DNA from: a virus
IMG/VR virus record: IMGVR_UViG_3300030329_001726
Location: 1-21,449 of that record
Reading direction: 5' to 3' (one strand)
DNA: 21,449 nucleotides
The position numbers and the translations under genes were made by a program. Below the pieces are notes generated by a model. That model saw only the letters and a program-made list of their open reading frames with translations, ran no database searches and was not told the DNA's origin. Shown here piece by piece: positions 5,653 to 13,377 of the stretch; position 1 is the first letter of the stretch; every line of letters starts with the position of its first letter.

Positions 5653-7598
5653 TACATCAACCCCGTGCCTTTCATTAGCTCCACTTCGGCGTCGGTCATT
5701 ATCTTCTCTCTGGCTATCTCCGCATCTACCGCCATCTTCTCACGATCAATCTGCGCCTCTTGATTCATCTTCGCCCGTTCAATCTGCATATCTTGCTGTA
5801 GCTCTGCCGATTTTAACTGGCCCTTTTGTTGTAACTCTGCCTGATCTAATTGCGCTTTCTGTTGCACCATCATCATGGCCGGGTCAGGTTGTTGCTGTTG
5901 CTGCATCTGTAGAGCTTGCATTGCATTTTGTTTCGCTTCTTCAATCGTGTCTTCAAACTCCCGGCCAATCTTAAAGCCGCGCACCATAAACTCCATCGCT
6001 TGGAATGCTAACGGCGTCAATTCCGGGGCCACCTGCACAACCGACAACGCTTTCTCTAAATACCCACCCAGCGTATTTACAAATTCTATTCGGCTCTGCC
6101 GCTCTTGCTGGGCATCTTCAAACACCGTCGAGTCTGTCTCAATATCTATTCTGTAAGACCGCAGCTTGTCCGACTTCATTATTTGTTGCATTTGCGGCGT
6201 GACTTGCATCCCCGTCATATTCTGCAAAACGTAAATTTCAAAATGCTCCGATATTAATTCTGCCCGTATTCTATAAAGATCACGGATAAACCTTTGAACG
6301 GCCTCTTGTCTCTGCTTTAACCGCATGGACCCAAATTGACCCTTTAGCCTTTGCGCCGTGGCTGTTTCATTAGGATTCGTTGCGCCCCGAATCACATCAC
6401 TTATCCCCGTCACCTCGTAAATGGTCTGGATAAGTTGCGTCCGCTGTTGATACAACCCGGTTAATACACTCGCCGTTTGGGTTATGTCTTCCGATTGAAC
6501 CGCACCTTGCAACCCACCTTTTTGCGTTAAGTTCGCGTAATTTTCAGCCGGGACAAACGTGTTATCCCCGGCCTCCGCTAACTTTGCTAATTCGGGAACG
6601 GATGCGTCATAAATACCACGCCGCCGCAACGCATCGGTCAGCTTGGCAATCCTTGTGGTAATTCTATCAAGCTCATCGGCTTGGTCTTGATATAGCCGAA
6701 ACTCTGGTATGGGGACTCCACTGCCATTCGTTTTAACCGACACCAGCGGTTTCGGCGTGGGAAAGAAACCCTCTAGCTGGTATGGGTCATCCTCTTCAAA
6801 TAAAACGGATGGATAGCCCTTAACAATATAATACCGCTTTAACGAATCATTATCCCATATCTCCCAAACCTCTGCCCGTCTAAATACGTCAGCAACGTCC
6901 TTTTTATCCCCGTCTACTGGTGACCAGTTTAGTGGAACCTTGTCTGCATGCTTTGGAGATAACGACTCTAACTCTTCCCGGTTCATCAAATGACGCCGCG
7001 CTTTCCACCTTACGTCCTCTGGCCGCTTTGACGGGCTTTCTCTGTAATCTTGCCAATGGACATATTCAAACCAACACCGTTGATCCCCGACCACTTCCTG
7101 AGTTTCGCCCGTAGGCATTCCAAACTCATCGGTCATCGGCAGACCGAACTCGTCGGTAGTTTCCACGTCTACCATTATGTCTTCTTTTAAAACCCAAACG
7201 ACACCACGACCCGGCAATAAATAGTCCTCTATCGCCCCTGCGATTATGTCTCGTTCGTCATGCACGTCCGTTGAATATTCTAACGCCCGCTCTAAAAGAG
7301 TAGCCACTTGTCTGCCCGCAGGGTCTTGGTCAAGATACCGCCGCCGCACATCAGGTTTCGCCATCCTTGCAAACAACGCACCCTTTAGAGTTTCAGTGTT
7401 CGACCATAAGACGTTAAAACGTTTCTCCCGACCCATCTGCACCGTGCTTTGGTCTGCCCGGTAGCGGTCAATTACGTCATCGCTTTCCTTGCGCCAATCT
7501 TGCTCCTCTTCATCGGCAGCACTTAACTCAATGGCCCAATAACGGGCAGTGCCGTGCGCCCCTTCGTAATCTTCCCGGCTTTCAATTTCTTCGCTCAT
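5652..7598 (-). CDS. Portal protein (P22/SU10-type)
   Basis: A 648-residue protein, within the usual length of podovirus portals. The N-terminus contains DYEGAHGTARYWAIELSAA and RADQSTVQMGREKRFNVLWS, followed by a clip/stem region with YQDQADELDRITTRIAKLTDAL and the conserved TGISDVIRGATNPNETATAQ, which is diagnostic for this portal family. About 95 residues at the end are glutamine-rich and helical (QMQQQQQPDPAMMM, then heptad-like AELQQ/AQIDREKM repeats) and should form a coiled-coil barrel extending into the capsid. The dodecameric ring forms the DNA entry channel and docks the terminase. The start overlaps the preceding stop as ATGA. It lies between two small paralogues and the scaffold. 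Confidence 0.9.
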   Translation of the reverse strand: MSEEIESREDYEGAHGTARYWAIELSAADEEEQDWRKESDDVIDRYRADQSTVQMGREKRFNVLWSNTETLKGALFARMAKPDVRRRYLDQDPAGRQVATLLERALEYSTDVHDERDIIAGAIEDYLLPGRGVVWVLKEDIMVDVETTDEFGLPMTDEFGMPTGETQEVVGDQRCWFEYVHWQDYRESPSKRPEDVRWKARRHLMNREELESLSPKHADKVPLNWSPVDGDKKDVADVFRRAEVWEIWDNDSLKRYYIVKGYPSVLFEEDDPYQLEGFFPTPKPLVSVKTNGSGVPIPEFRLYQDQADELDRITTRIAKLTDALRRRGIYDASVPELAKLAEAGDNTFVPAENYANLTQKGGLQGAVQSEDITQTASVLTGLYQQRTQLIQTIYEVTGISDVIRGATNPNETATAQRLKGQFGSMRLKQRQEAVQRFIRDLYRIRAELISEHFEIYVLQNMTGMQVTPQMQQIMKSDKLRSYRIDIETDSTVFEDAQQERQSRIEFVNTLGGYLEKALSVVQVAPELTPLAFQAMEFMVRGFKIGREFEDTIEEAKQNAMQALQMQQQQQPDPAMMMVQQKAQLDQAELQQKGQLKSAELQQDMQIERAKMNQEAQIDREKMAVDAEIAREKIMTDAEVELMKGTGLM

Positions 7599-7885
7599 AT
7601 CGAATCCACAGAGTTAAAGTTAAGCACACCCTTAGCCGTCGCTATCGACTGCAAGGCCGCATTTAAATTCGTATAGCCTTCCGCATTCTCGCCCCACTCA
7701 TCTCTATCCCACACGCTGTCATCCCACGCGCTTTTTTGAGCATTTCTCCACGCCAACATCCGACCCGGAAATGTGCCAGCCGCTATGTTGTCTTGGTCAA
7801 ATAGCGCATGCCAATCACCCATATAGGTATACGCCGTTCCTGTTAGAGCGCGGACGCTTTGATGCACTGATGATTGATTGCTCAT
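7595..7885 (-). CDS. Small paralogous phage protein A (pair with the next gene)
   Basis: A 96-residue protein starting MSNQSSVHQSVRALTGTAYT and ending NFNSVDSI. It aligns along its length with the neighbour at 7882-8124: NQSS, S[VI]R, T..T[YF].GD, F, G..F/FN, LAW.N, YTN[LI]N.A, A..K and a C-terminal S(V/I)-rich end. Compared with the neighbour it carries an insert of about 16 residues after LAWRNAQ (KSAWDDSVWDRDEWGENAEG). ATGA overlaps couple it to both the neighbour and the portal. Small proteins of this kind ('GD.HALFD....AGTFNERLLAWIN') are known between terminase and portal in phages but have no assigned role. The sequence supports a gene duplication followed by divergence. Confidence 0.7.
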   Translation of the reverse strand: MSNQSSVHQSVRALTGTAYTYMGDWHALFDQDNIAAGTFPGRMLAWRNAQKSAWDDSVWDRDEWGENAEGYTNLNAALQSIATAKGVLNFNSVDSI

Positions 7886-8124
7886 ATTGAGGTCACGTTG
7901 TGCCAGCTTGTTTTGCTTTTTGATACCGCAAACGCCACCATCGCACTATTGATGTTTGTGTAACTTGTTGATAACTCACCATTAATCCACGCCAACAGCT
8001 TTTCATTAAACGTCACGCCGCCCGTAGAAGAATCGGCAAACTCTTTCATAAAGTCACCGTTAAATGTGTGAGTGGTACTCGTTGCGCTTCTTATTGAAGC
8101 CTGGAGGCTGCTTTGATTTGTCAA
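7882..8124 (-). CDS. Small paralogous phage protein B (pair with the previous gene)
   Basis: An 80-residue protein starting MTNQSSLQASIRSATSTTHT, with GDFMKEFADSS, FNEKLLAWINGEL and SYTNINSAMVAFAVSKS. It is the shorter copy of the tandem pair; see the gene at 7595 for shared positions. Its ATG overlaps the TerL stop as ATGA, so it is translated directly after the terminase. Function unknown. The two copies could form a hetero-oligomer or serve two particle positions; nothing in the sequence decides this. Confidence 0.7.
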   Translation of the reverse strand: MTNQSSLQASIRSATSTTHTFNGDFMKEFADSSTGGVTFNEKLLAWINGELSTSYTNINSAMVAFAVSKSKTSWHNVTSI

Positions 8125-9428
8125 AACTCTGTCCTTTTTTCGTCAAGCCCTTCTAACAGTTCATTTACTGTTAGTGGCTCTGGTGCAATGAAATCGGGTA
8201 TTACTTTCGGTGCGTCTGGTTTGATTTGTTTGTACGAAATACTAGCGTAGCGAACCGCATCACTTGAATGGCTTGTCCAATCGTGCAGGGGTTTTGATTT
8301 AAGCGTTAGTAATTTCTCGTCGTAGTCTTCACGGTACTGCATCAAGCACTCTAAAAGGTACTCGCATTTGTCCGCGTCAAAATACATCTGCGGTAAAAGC
8401 TCACGAACCGCGTTTATACCATCGTCTACCTTGTGCGTTGGTACTATCCGCACATTGCGCTTTTTACGTCGAAGCACTTCCACCCTAGTTAAACCCGTGC
8501 CAAGCTCTCTCACCCTTGCGTCTTGCGGAAGCCAGTCCACGTCTACTTTATACGGTAACGATTCCAGCCACTTAACGTAATGAGGCAGTGGTTGGGAGTG
8601 GTTCTCGTAAGCGTTTATAAACCTAATCTCTTTTGCTACTTGCTGCCACAGAACGAGAGCAAGGCTGTCCCCGATTCCTAAATCCCATGCGCTGTAAACT
8701 GGCAAATCTGGGTCATATTCTACTTTAGTGATGTGACCAGCCTTGCGAATCTCTGATATTAGCGCAGCGTAATACGCCCCCCCTGTAACTGAGGCATACT
8801 CCCCATCCCAGATATGTACAGCCTTCTCCGGGTCTTGAGAACGATCCCGCTCCATGTCCGCTTTGAGCGACTTTGGGAACCACTTATTGTCCCTCCAATT
8901 CGCCTCAACAATAATTGAATCCTCTGGCTGATACCTTCTTAACAGCTTATCAATCGGGTCTAACCTAGATACAGGGTTCCAGCTAAACCATAACTCCGAA
9001 CCCTCTGCCCGTATGGTAGGGGTTAATAAATCAAGGCTGCGCTGGCTAATCGTCTGGGCTTCTTCCAGCCACGCCACCTGTACGCCTTCTAATGACTTAA
9101 TCGACGCTGACGTTGAATTATGTAGCCCTCTAAAAATACACGTTGAACCCTGCGGCCCACGGATCTCTTGCTCCGTAATGTCGAATAAACTCTCTAACCC
9201 GTGCCGCTCAATAATGTCTTCAATTAACTGCTTCACAGAGTCCTTGATGGAGTTCTGCACCTCTCTTAAACAAACGACACGCTTGCCTTCTAACAACGCT
9301 ATCACGGTCATCAGGCCAAAGAACCATGACTTGCCCGAACCACGGCCACCCCATGCGCCTTTGTATCGCGCTGGTTTAATCAGAGGCGAGAATACCTCTG
9401 GAAAATCAATTTTTAGATTTAACTGCAT
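8121..9428 (-). CDS. terL: Terminase large subunit (PBSX/phage_terminase_3-like)
   Basis: A 435-residue packaging motor and nuclease. Walker A is GGRGSGKS at residues 27-34. Walker B and the catalytic acid are VQVAWLEEA at 116-124. The coupling motif is FSWNP at 148-152. The C-terminal RNase H-like nuclease has acidic residues at D249 (YSAWDLG), D303 (LPQDAR) and D390 (SHSSDAVRY). All elements of ATPase and nuclease are present, so it is likely functional. It hydrolyses ATP to drive DNA through the portal and cuts concatemers. The start overlaps the TerS end by 23 nt and has no clear Shine-Dalgarno, so expression probably depends on TerS translation. Confidence 0.94.
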   Translation of the reverse strand: MQLNLKIDFPEVFSPLIKPARYKGAWGGRGSGKSWFFGLMTVIALLEGKRVVCLREVQNSIKDSVKQLIEDIIERHGLESLFDITEQEIRGPQGSTCIFRGLHNSTSASIKSLEGVQVAWLEEAQTISQRSLDLLTPTIRAEGSELWFSWNPVSRLDPIDKLLRRYQPEDSIIVEANWRDNKWFPKSLKADMERDRSQDPEKAVHIWDGEYASVTGGAYYAALISEIRKAGHITKVEYDPDLPVYSAWDLGIGDSLALVLWQQVAKEIRFINAYENHSQPLPHYVKWLESLPYKVDVDWLPQDARVRELGTGLTRVEVLRRKKRNVRIVPTHKVDDGINAVRELLPQMYFDADKCEYLLECLMQYREDYDEKLLTLKSKPLHDWTSHSSDAVRYASISYKQIKPDAPKVIPDFIAPEPLTVNELLEGLDEKRTEF

Positions 9429-9756
9429 TTAACTGAATATTCACTGCCACGTTACCAGCGTGTTCCGTTACATTGGTTTCTTTCCAGCCCATCCGTGTCT
9501 TGGCCCAGAATATTGCCGCTGACGTGTCTCCGTTGACCGCCTTGTTAAATAGCGTCCCGCCTATCTTCGCATTGGCCTTTGTCGCCGCTGTATCCAATTC
9601 CTTACGGAAATGCTTTCTCAGCGTCTTGTCATCAATGCCATCACGGATGACCATCGCTATATTAGACTGCGGTATGCCCACCGCCGACATCTGTTCAACC
9701 AGCTTCCGCTCTTCGTCCGTTGGCTTAAACGCTGGCTGGCCCTTACTACGCGGCAT
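9406..9756 (-). CDS. terS: Terminase small subunit
   Basis: A 116-residue protein. Residues about 15-50 form a helix-turn-helix (DEERKLVEQMSAVGIPQSNI followed by AMVIRDGIDDKTLRKHF), then a helical oligomerisation segment (AATKANAKIGGTLFNKAV) and the conserved SAAIFWAKTRMGWKE. That pattern is typical of TerS proteins paired with PBSX-type TerL. It recognises the packaging site and loads TerL. It overlaps the upstream methyltransferase stop by 11 nt and TerL by 23 nt. The pac/cos site is often inside or beside terS, but I saw no distinct repeats here that mark one. Confidence 0.85.
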   Translation of the reverse strand: MPRSKGQPAFKPTDEERKLVEQMSAVGIPQSNIAMVIRDGIDDKTLRKHFRKELDTAATKANAKIGGTLFNKAVNGDTSAAIFWAKTRMGWKETNVTEHAGNVAVNIQLNAVKSKN

Positions 9757-10978
9757 CAGCTTTTATAGACGGGAAGTATTGACCGCTATCCTCCAGCTTT
9801 GCCTTTTCACCCGTAAAATCTTGCCACCGTTTTGTAGCTACATCAACGTAGGCAGGGCTTAATTCCATTGCGTAAATACAACGCCCGGTCATCTCTCCCG
9901 CTATGATTGTTGTTCCGCTACCAGAGAACGGTTCATATACGGCCTGACCGGGGCTTGAGTTATTCTCTATGGGACGCTTCATACACTCAACAGGCTTTTG
10001 AGTGCTGTGGCCTGTTTCTGATTTTAACGGTTTATTGATGTCCCATACTGTTGTTTGCTTTCGGCCCCCTACATAGTGACCTTTTTTATTTTTACGAACC
10101 GCGTACCAGCACGGTTCATGCTTTGGATGATAGTCTCCCCGGCCTATAACAATGTTATTCTTTGCCCATATTATTTGGGCGCGAATATTAAACTCGTTTG
10201 CCTCTAGGCTTTCAGCAACTATGTGCGCTTTGTTTCCCGCATGCCAAACATAAGCAACATCACCAGAGAATAATGCCCATGCATCTGACCAATCTGCCTG
10301 ATTGTCATTTTCTACTTTGCCAATAGCCCTGCCCCCCACGGCTTGGCCATTATTTCGCACTGCTTGATTTCTCCAATTTGCATCATAATTTACGCCATAA
10401 GGCGGGTCGGTCACCATTAAGTGAGGCTCCACACCCGCTAACAGCTTTGTGACGCTCGTCTCGACAGTGCTATCGCCGCACATCAATCTGTGCTTTCCCA
10501 ACAACCAAACGTCACCCTCTTTTGTAACAGGCTCGTCAGGTAGGTCAGGCACCTCGTCGGGGTCGGTTAAGCCTTCATTCTTGTCTGCAAGTATCGCCGC
10601 CAGTTCGTTGTCATCAAAACCAATCAGCGAGAGGTCGAACCCTTCCTTGTCTAAGTCCCCCATCTCTAGGGAAAGCATCTCCATATCCCAACCCGCATTT
10701 AACGCCAGTTTATTGTCTGCAATGACATATGCTTTGCGTTGGTTTGGAGTCAGGTGCGCCAATTCAATGGTTGGCACTTTATCCAGGCTGAGTTTCCTTG
10801 CCGCTAGGACGCGCCCATGTCCCGCTATGATGCCCCCCGTTTCGTCAACAAGCACAGGGTTATTGAACCCGAACTCCTTTATAGACGCGGCTATTTGTGC
10901 CACCTGTGCGTCATCGTGTGTTCTTGAGTTAGAGGCATAAGGGATTAACCCTGCAACCTCTTTGTCGATTACTTCCAT
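9746..10978 (-). CDS. ParB-domain / DNA N4- or N6-methyltransferase fusion
   Basis: A 410-residue two-domain protein. Residues 1-95 form a ParB/Srx-like domain (LIPYASNSRTHDDAQVAQIA; ASIKEFGFNNPVLVDETGGI; GHGR at 53-56; VIADNKLAL). Residues 155-390 are an amino-methyltransferase of the beta order: the catalytic DPPYG at 191-195 comes before the AdoMet-binding FSGSGTT at 351-357, with GHSTQKP at 323-329 between them. It should transfer a methyl group from S-adenosylmethionine to adenine N6 or cytosine N4. Such fusions are common next to phage terminases. Likely roles are protection from host restriction or marking of packaging DNA. No cognate endonuclease is visible in this window, so it looks like an orphan enzyme. 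AGCGGAGTAGTT precedes the ATG. Confidence 0.92.
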   Translation of the reverse strand: MEVIDKEVAGLIPYASNSRTHDDAQVAQIAASIKEFGFNNPVLVDETGGIIAGHGRVLAARKLSLDKVPTIELAHLTPNQRKAYVIADNKLALNAGWDMEMLSLEMGDLDKEGFDLSLIGFDDNELAAILADKNEGLTDPDEVPDLPDEPVTKEGDVWLLGKHRLMCGDSTVETSVTKLLAGVEPHLMVTDPPYGVNYDANWRNQAVRNNGQAVGGRAIGKVENDNQADWSDAWALFSGDVAYVWHAGNKAHIVAESLEANEFNIRAQIIWAKNNIVIGRGDYHPKHEPCWYAVRKNKKGHYVGGRKQTTVWDINKPLKSETGHSTQKPVECMKRPIENNSSPGQAVYEPFSGSGTTIIAGEMTGRCIYAMELSPAYVDVATKRWQDFTGEKAKLEDSGQYFPSIKADAA

Positions 10979-11022
10979 AACTACTCCGCTGGCCCCGTGG
11001 GGTGCTACAAGTGTGGATAATT

Positions 11023-12249
11023 TTAAAGTGGGGTTCTATCGATAACAGCCGAATAATAGTCTTGATAACTTTGTGGAAGTGTATCTATCGGCATTCTGTT
11101 AAGGTTTTGACCTACTAAATCGGAATAAAACCCGTGTTGTAATGCTTGGATAATTTCTTGCGGTTTATAATTCCCTAAATCTATGCTGGAACGGGTTTTT
11201 GATCTGTCATTTATTGGGATTAAATCTAAAGGTGGACCCAGTTTAGTTTCATATTCGATTGGATCACTCGATGTTACTGGGTGGGACTCGCGCCAAGGGA
11301 CGACTAGCTCTCTAGAAGGTAAACCAAAATAATAGTCTTGAGCCCATTCATCAATCGACCCGTATGGGTCAGCTATTTCGTCCCGATCACTCCATCCATG
11401 AGTGTAGCCACTGGGCTGACCGCTATAGTGCATTATTGCACCTGTGTCTGGGTCTTGAATGAAACCCGGCATGGTGTCTTCCAAGGGGACTAAGGCCGAA
11501 TCAACATTCTCATCAACAACCCCCAGTGTTGGTGCGTTTAGATCTGACATATTAGTCGGCGTTGTTATGGCTTCCCTTGCATCAATGGCTTGTGCCGATG
11601 CGCTTCCCGGTTGTTCATCCCCGTAATTAAAGCCTAAATCAAACAAATCCGACACCGCGCCACCCACTGCACTCGCTACGGGGTTTGAGCTATATGAAAA
11701 CGTTTGTCCGGTTGTCGCATCATAGCCATACGTTGGCGAGGCCAACCCCCCAACTAGTTCTCCTATGCCAGGAGCAAATAATCCACCAACAGCCGCGCCG
11801 GGATTAAATTCTATTCCCGGTGGCTGTGGCGTATCTATACCCGCTAACGCTCTACTCCAATCTGGCCCAATTAAATCCTGACCCGTAAATTCTGGATCAA
11901 ACCCTAAAACATTTCCCGCAACTTCAAGTGGTGCGGTAATTGCGGTTAATAATAAATTGCCCAGTTCCGTATTCGGTTCACCATCGTATGCCGTTGGGTC
12001 ATACCCCTCTGGTGGGCTTCCTGATATGTCCTCTGAATCAGGAACATCCGTAAACATTCCCGGTTCTTCAAATCCTGTCATATCATCAATAAAAAACTCT
12101 GGCATACCTGTTATGGGATTTATTGAACCCCCATCGGTCACAGCATCCAACAGCATGGCCTCCTGGGGGTTTATGTGGGCTAGAATAGTATCGCCACCCC
12201 TCCCCATACCTTGAAGAAGCGCAGCCATTTCACGAATTTGACCTTGCAT
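11023..12249 (-). CDS. Virion-like protein with GRGGDTxLAHxxPxE motif
   Basis: About 408 residues. I chose ATG 12249 because the longer frame to 12294 runs through a terminator hairpin. The N-terminus reads MQGQIREMAALLQGMGRGGD followed by TILAHINPQEAMLL and GSINPITGMPEFF. This block is widespread in phage tail and internal virion proteins, often near the end of a long protein, but here it starts a mid-size one. The rest is acidic, low-complexity and rich in G, P, S and D, with a hydrophobic glycine-rich stretch (GAAVGGLFAPGIGELVGGLA) that could touch membranes. Role suggested: a minor virion or ejection protein. It lies between the early-operon terminator and the methyltransferase gene. Function is uncertain; the motif is clear. 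Confidence 0.65.
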   Translation of the reverse strand: MQGQIREMAALLQGMGRGGDTILAHINPQEAMLLDAVTDGGSINPITGMPEFFIDDMTGFEEPGMFTDVPDSEDISGSPPEGYDPTAYDGEPNTELGNLLLTAITAPLEVAGNVLGFDPEFTGQDLIGPDWSRALAGIDTPQPPGIEFNPGAAVGGLFAPGIGELVGGLASPTYGYDATTGQTFSYSSNPVASAVGGAVSDLFDLGFNYGDEQPGSASAQAIDAREAITTPTNMSDLNAPTLGVVDENVDSALVPLEDTMPGFIQDPDTGAIMHYSGQPSGYTHGWSDRDEIADPYGSIDEWAQDYYFGLPSRELVVPWRESHPVTSSDPIEYETKLGPPLDLIPINDRSKTRSSIDLGNYKPQEIIQALQHGFYSDLVGQNLNRMPIDTLPQSYQDYYSAVIDRTPL

Positions 12250-12260
12250 GATTTTCCCAT

Positions 12261-12286
12261 AAAAAAAGCCCCACGGGTTGCGGGGC
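12261..12286 (-). terminator. Leftward terminator of the early operon
   Basis: On the minus strand GCCCCGC and GTGGGGC (12286-12280 with 12274-12268) form a 7-bp stem including one GT pair, with a 5-nt loop, followed by seven T's. It closes the leftward operon that begins at 14667 and separates it from the virion-like gene at 12249. Confidence 0.82.
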
Positions 12287-12310
12287 GGGTTCAATATATT
12301 GTGATGTAAT

Positions 12311-12484
12311 TTATCTCAGCTTATCTTTTTGTACTACATTTGGTTGCAACTCTTCAAGTTTTTTCTCACCATCACAACAATCTAAGAGGGTATTCTTACA
12401 GACCGGGCAACTATAGTGACCCCTGACTTGTTCTAAATAACTGGTATAAACGCCGCACCACCCGCATTCCTTTTCATACCGCAT
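12311..12484 (-). CDS. Small zinc-ribbon protein
   Basis: A 57-residue protein read from ATG 12484, which overlaps the end of the preceding gene. Cysteine pairs C7-x2-C10 (CGWC) and C26-x2-C29 (CPVC) form a zinc ribbon; an extra CC follows at 36-37. The remainder is charged (GEKKLEELQPNVVQKDKLR). It is the last gene before the terminator. Such phage zinc ribbons bind DNA, RNA or RNA polymerase, but no particular function can be read here. Confidence 0.62.
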   Translation of the reverse strand: MRYEKECGWCGVYTSYLEQVRGHYSCPVCKNTLLDCCDGEKKLEELQPNVVQKDKLR

Positions 12485-12911
12485 AATGGTCCGCAAGCTG
12501 ATCCAGAACTATTCTTAACGCTCCTAAAATCTCTCTGACATCTTTCCCGCTTTTTGTAACAGGCTTTTCTAGCCCCACATAATTCCATAAATAAAACCCC
12601 CCGACTTTTCCCACACTCTTTATTGCTTTGGCCACTCGCTTTCTTGCGTCTAAAGCCTTAACCGCAATGTGATCCGCTGCCATAACCCTCGCCACCTTTT
12701 CCAAATCCACGATGGCATAGTTGTCTCCAAATTGGGCCGTCTCAAAATCAAAGTTAAACATCCACGCAGCGGTAGCGTGACGCTGTTCTAGCTTTCCTTC
12801 TTTGTGCCAGCGCTCAAATACACTCAACCGCCTTTGCCTATAAACTCCCGCCTTCGAGGTTTCCTCAATGACTACGGGTTCACCGGGGTCAATTTTAAAA
12901 ACGTTTTTCAT
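12474..12911 (-). CDS. DUF6456-like protein, candidate late-gene regulator
   Basis: About 145 residues, starting MKNVFKIDPGEPVVIEETSK, with AAGG before the ATG at 12911. The central part reads LSVFERWHKEGKLEQRHATA and AAWMFNFDFETAQ. The C-terminal part reads AKAIKSVGKVGGFYLWNYVG and LGALRIVLDQLADHYAV. The ending 'LR..LD.LA.HY', preceded by 'VG...G..LW..VGLE', resembles the DUF6456 family found in alphaproteobacteria and their prophages. Position near the end of the early leftward operon is where lambdoid phages keep the late antiterminator, so a late-gene regulator is a reasonable but unproven idea. Confidence 0.55.
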   Translation of the reverse strand: MKNVFKIDPGEPVVIEETSKAGVYRQRRLSVFERWHKEGKLEQRHATAAWMFNFDFETAQFGDNYAIVDLEKVARVMAADHIAVKALDARKRVAKAIKSVGKVGGFYLWNYVGLEKPVTKSGKDVREILGALRIVLDQLADHYAV

Positions 12912-13077
12912 CAAACCGCCTTGATGCCTTGCATTCTCTTGCCAACCTCAAAAGGTCTTCAGCCAATCGGATAGCTTGGTCATCCGATACTTTAACCATC
13001 GAATAATCACCCCTATCCTCACCTTGGAGACAAATCCCAACTTCTCCATCCTCATACCTTGCCCAAATCAATCTCAT
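12895..13077 (-). CDS. Small hypothetical protein
   Basis: A 60-residue protein, MRLIWARYEDGEVGICLQGE and onward, ending in a helical, basic segment (QAIRLAEDLLRLARECKASR). GAGGGTTGG precedes the ATG. The end overlaps the next gene start by 17 nt. The layout, two strands then helices, resembles small phage accessory proteins. No family recognised. Confidence 0.6.
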   Translation of the reverse strand: MRLIWARYEDGEVGICLQGEDRGDYSMVKVSDDQAIRLAEDLLRLARECKASRRFDEKRF

Positions 13078-13377
13078 CCAACCCTCTATGTCCTTCTTTT
13101 CTCTCTCATTCCTTTGTTTGACTCTTGGTGAGCGTCTGAAGCTAAAGGCATAGCAAGACCACCCTGATAAGAATCAAGGCGGTGCTAGCCTAAAGCGTGA
13201 AGTTTGACTCCCGGAGCCGCGCCTTCGCTTTCGGCCCATTGCGTCAGATAGCTCCGCAACGGTTTGTGTCTGCTTCCGACCTCGCTATCAGGCCGCTAAC
13301 CGCCCCCACACATTTCGCACCGGGCTTGCCCTTGGTTAGACCCCACAGTAGGGCTTTAAATTGAGGTGCTGCCGTTT
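13078..13377. other. 300-bp non-coding, GC-rich, possibly structured segment in the early operon
   Basis: No convincing gene is present on either strand. Several self-complementary pieces occur: TTGCG (13239-13243) with CGCAA (13255-13259), GATAGC (13247-13252) with GCTATC (13284-13289), and GGC-rich runs at 13208-13236 and 13291-13305. The first two pairings exclude each other or form a pseudoknot. The sequence is more GC-rich than its neighbours and lies between a replication-type gene and the later small genes. It could be an untranslated RNA, an antitermination site or an origin. No tRNA fold or iterons were found. Confidence 0.4.

Noticed and set aside
8614-8623. Perfect palindrome GTTTATAAAC
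   Set aside because: It is inside TerL coding sequence, with no promoter context and a different sequence from the operators.
9473-9862. 129-codon open frame opposite TerS
   Set aside because: Antisense shadow across two real genes; low-complexity product.
10449-10940. 163-codon open frame opposite the methyltransferase gene
   Set aside because: Serine-rich antisense shadow of a clearly recognised gene; no ribosome site and no known pattern.
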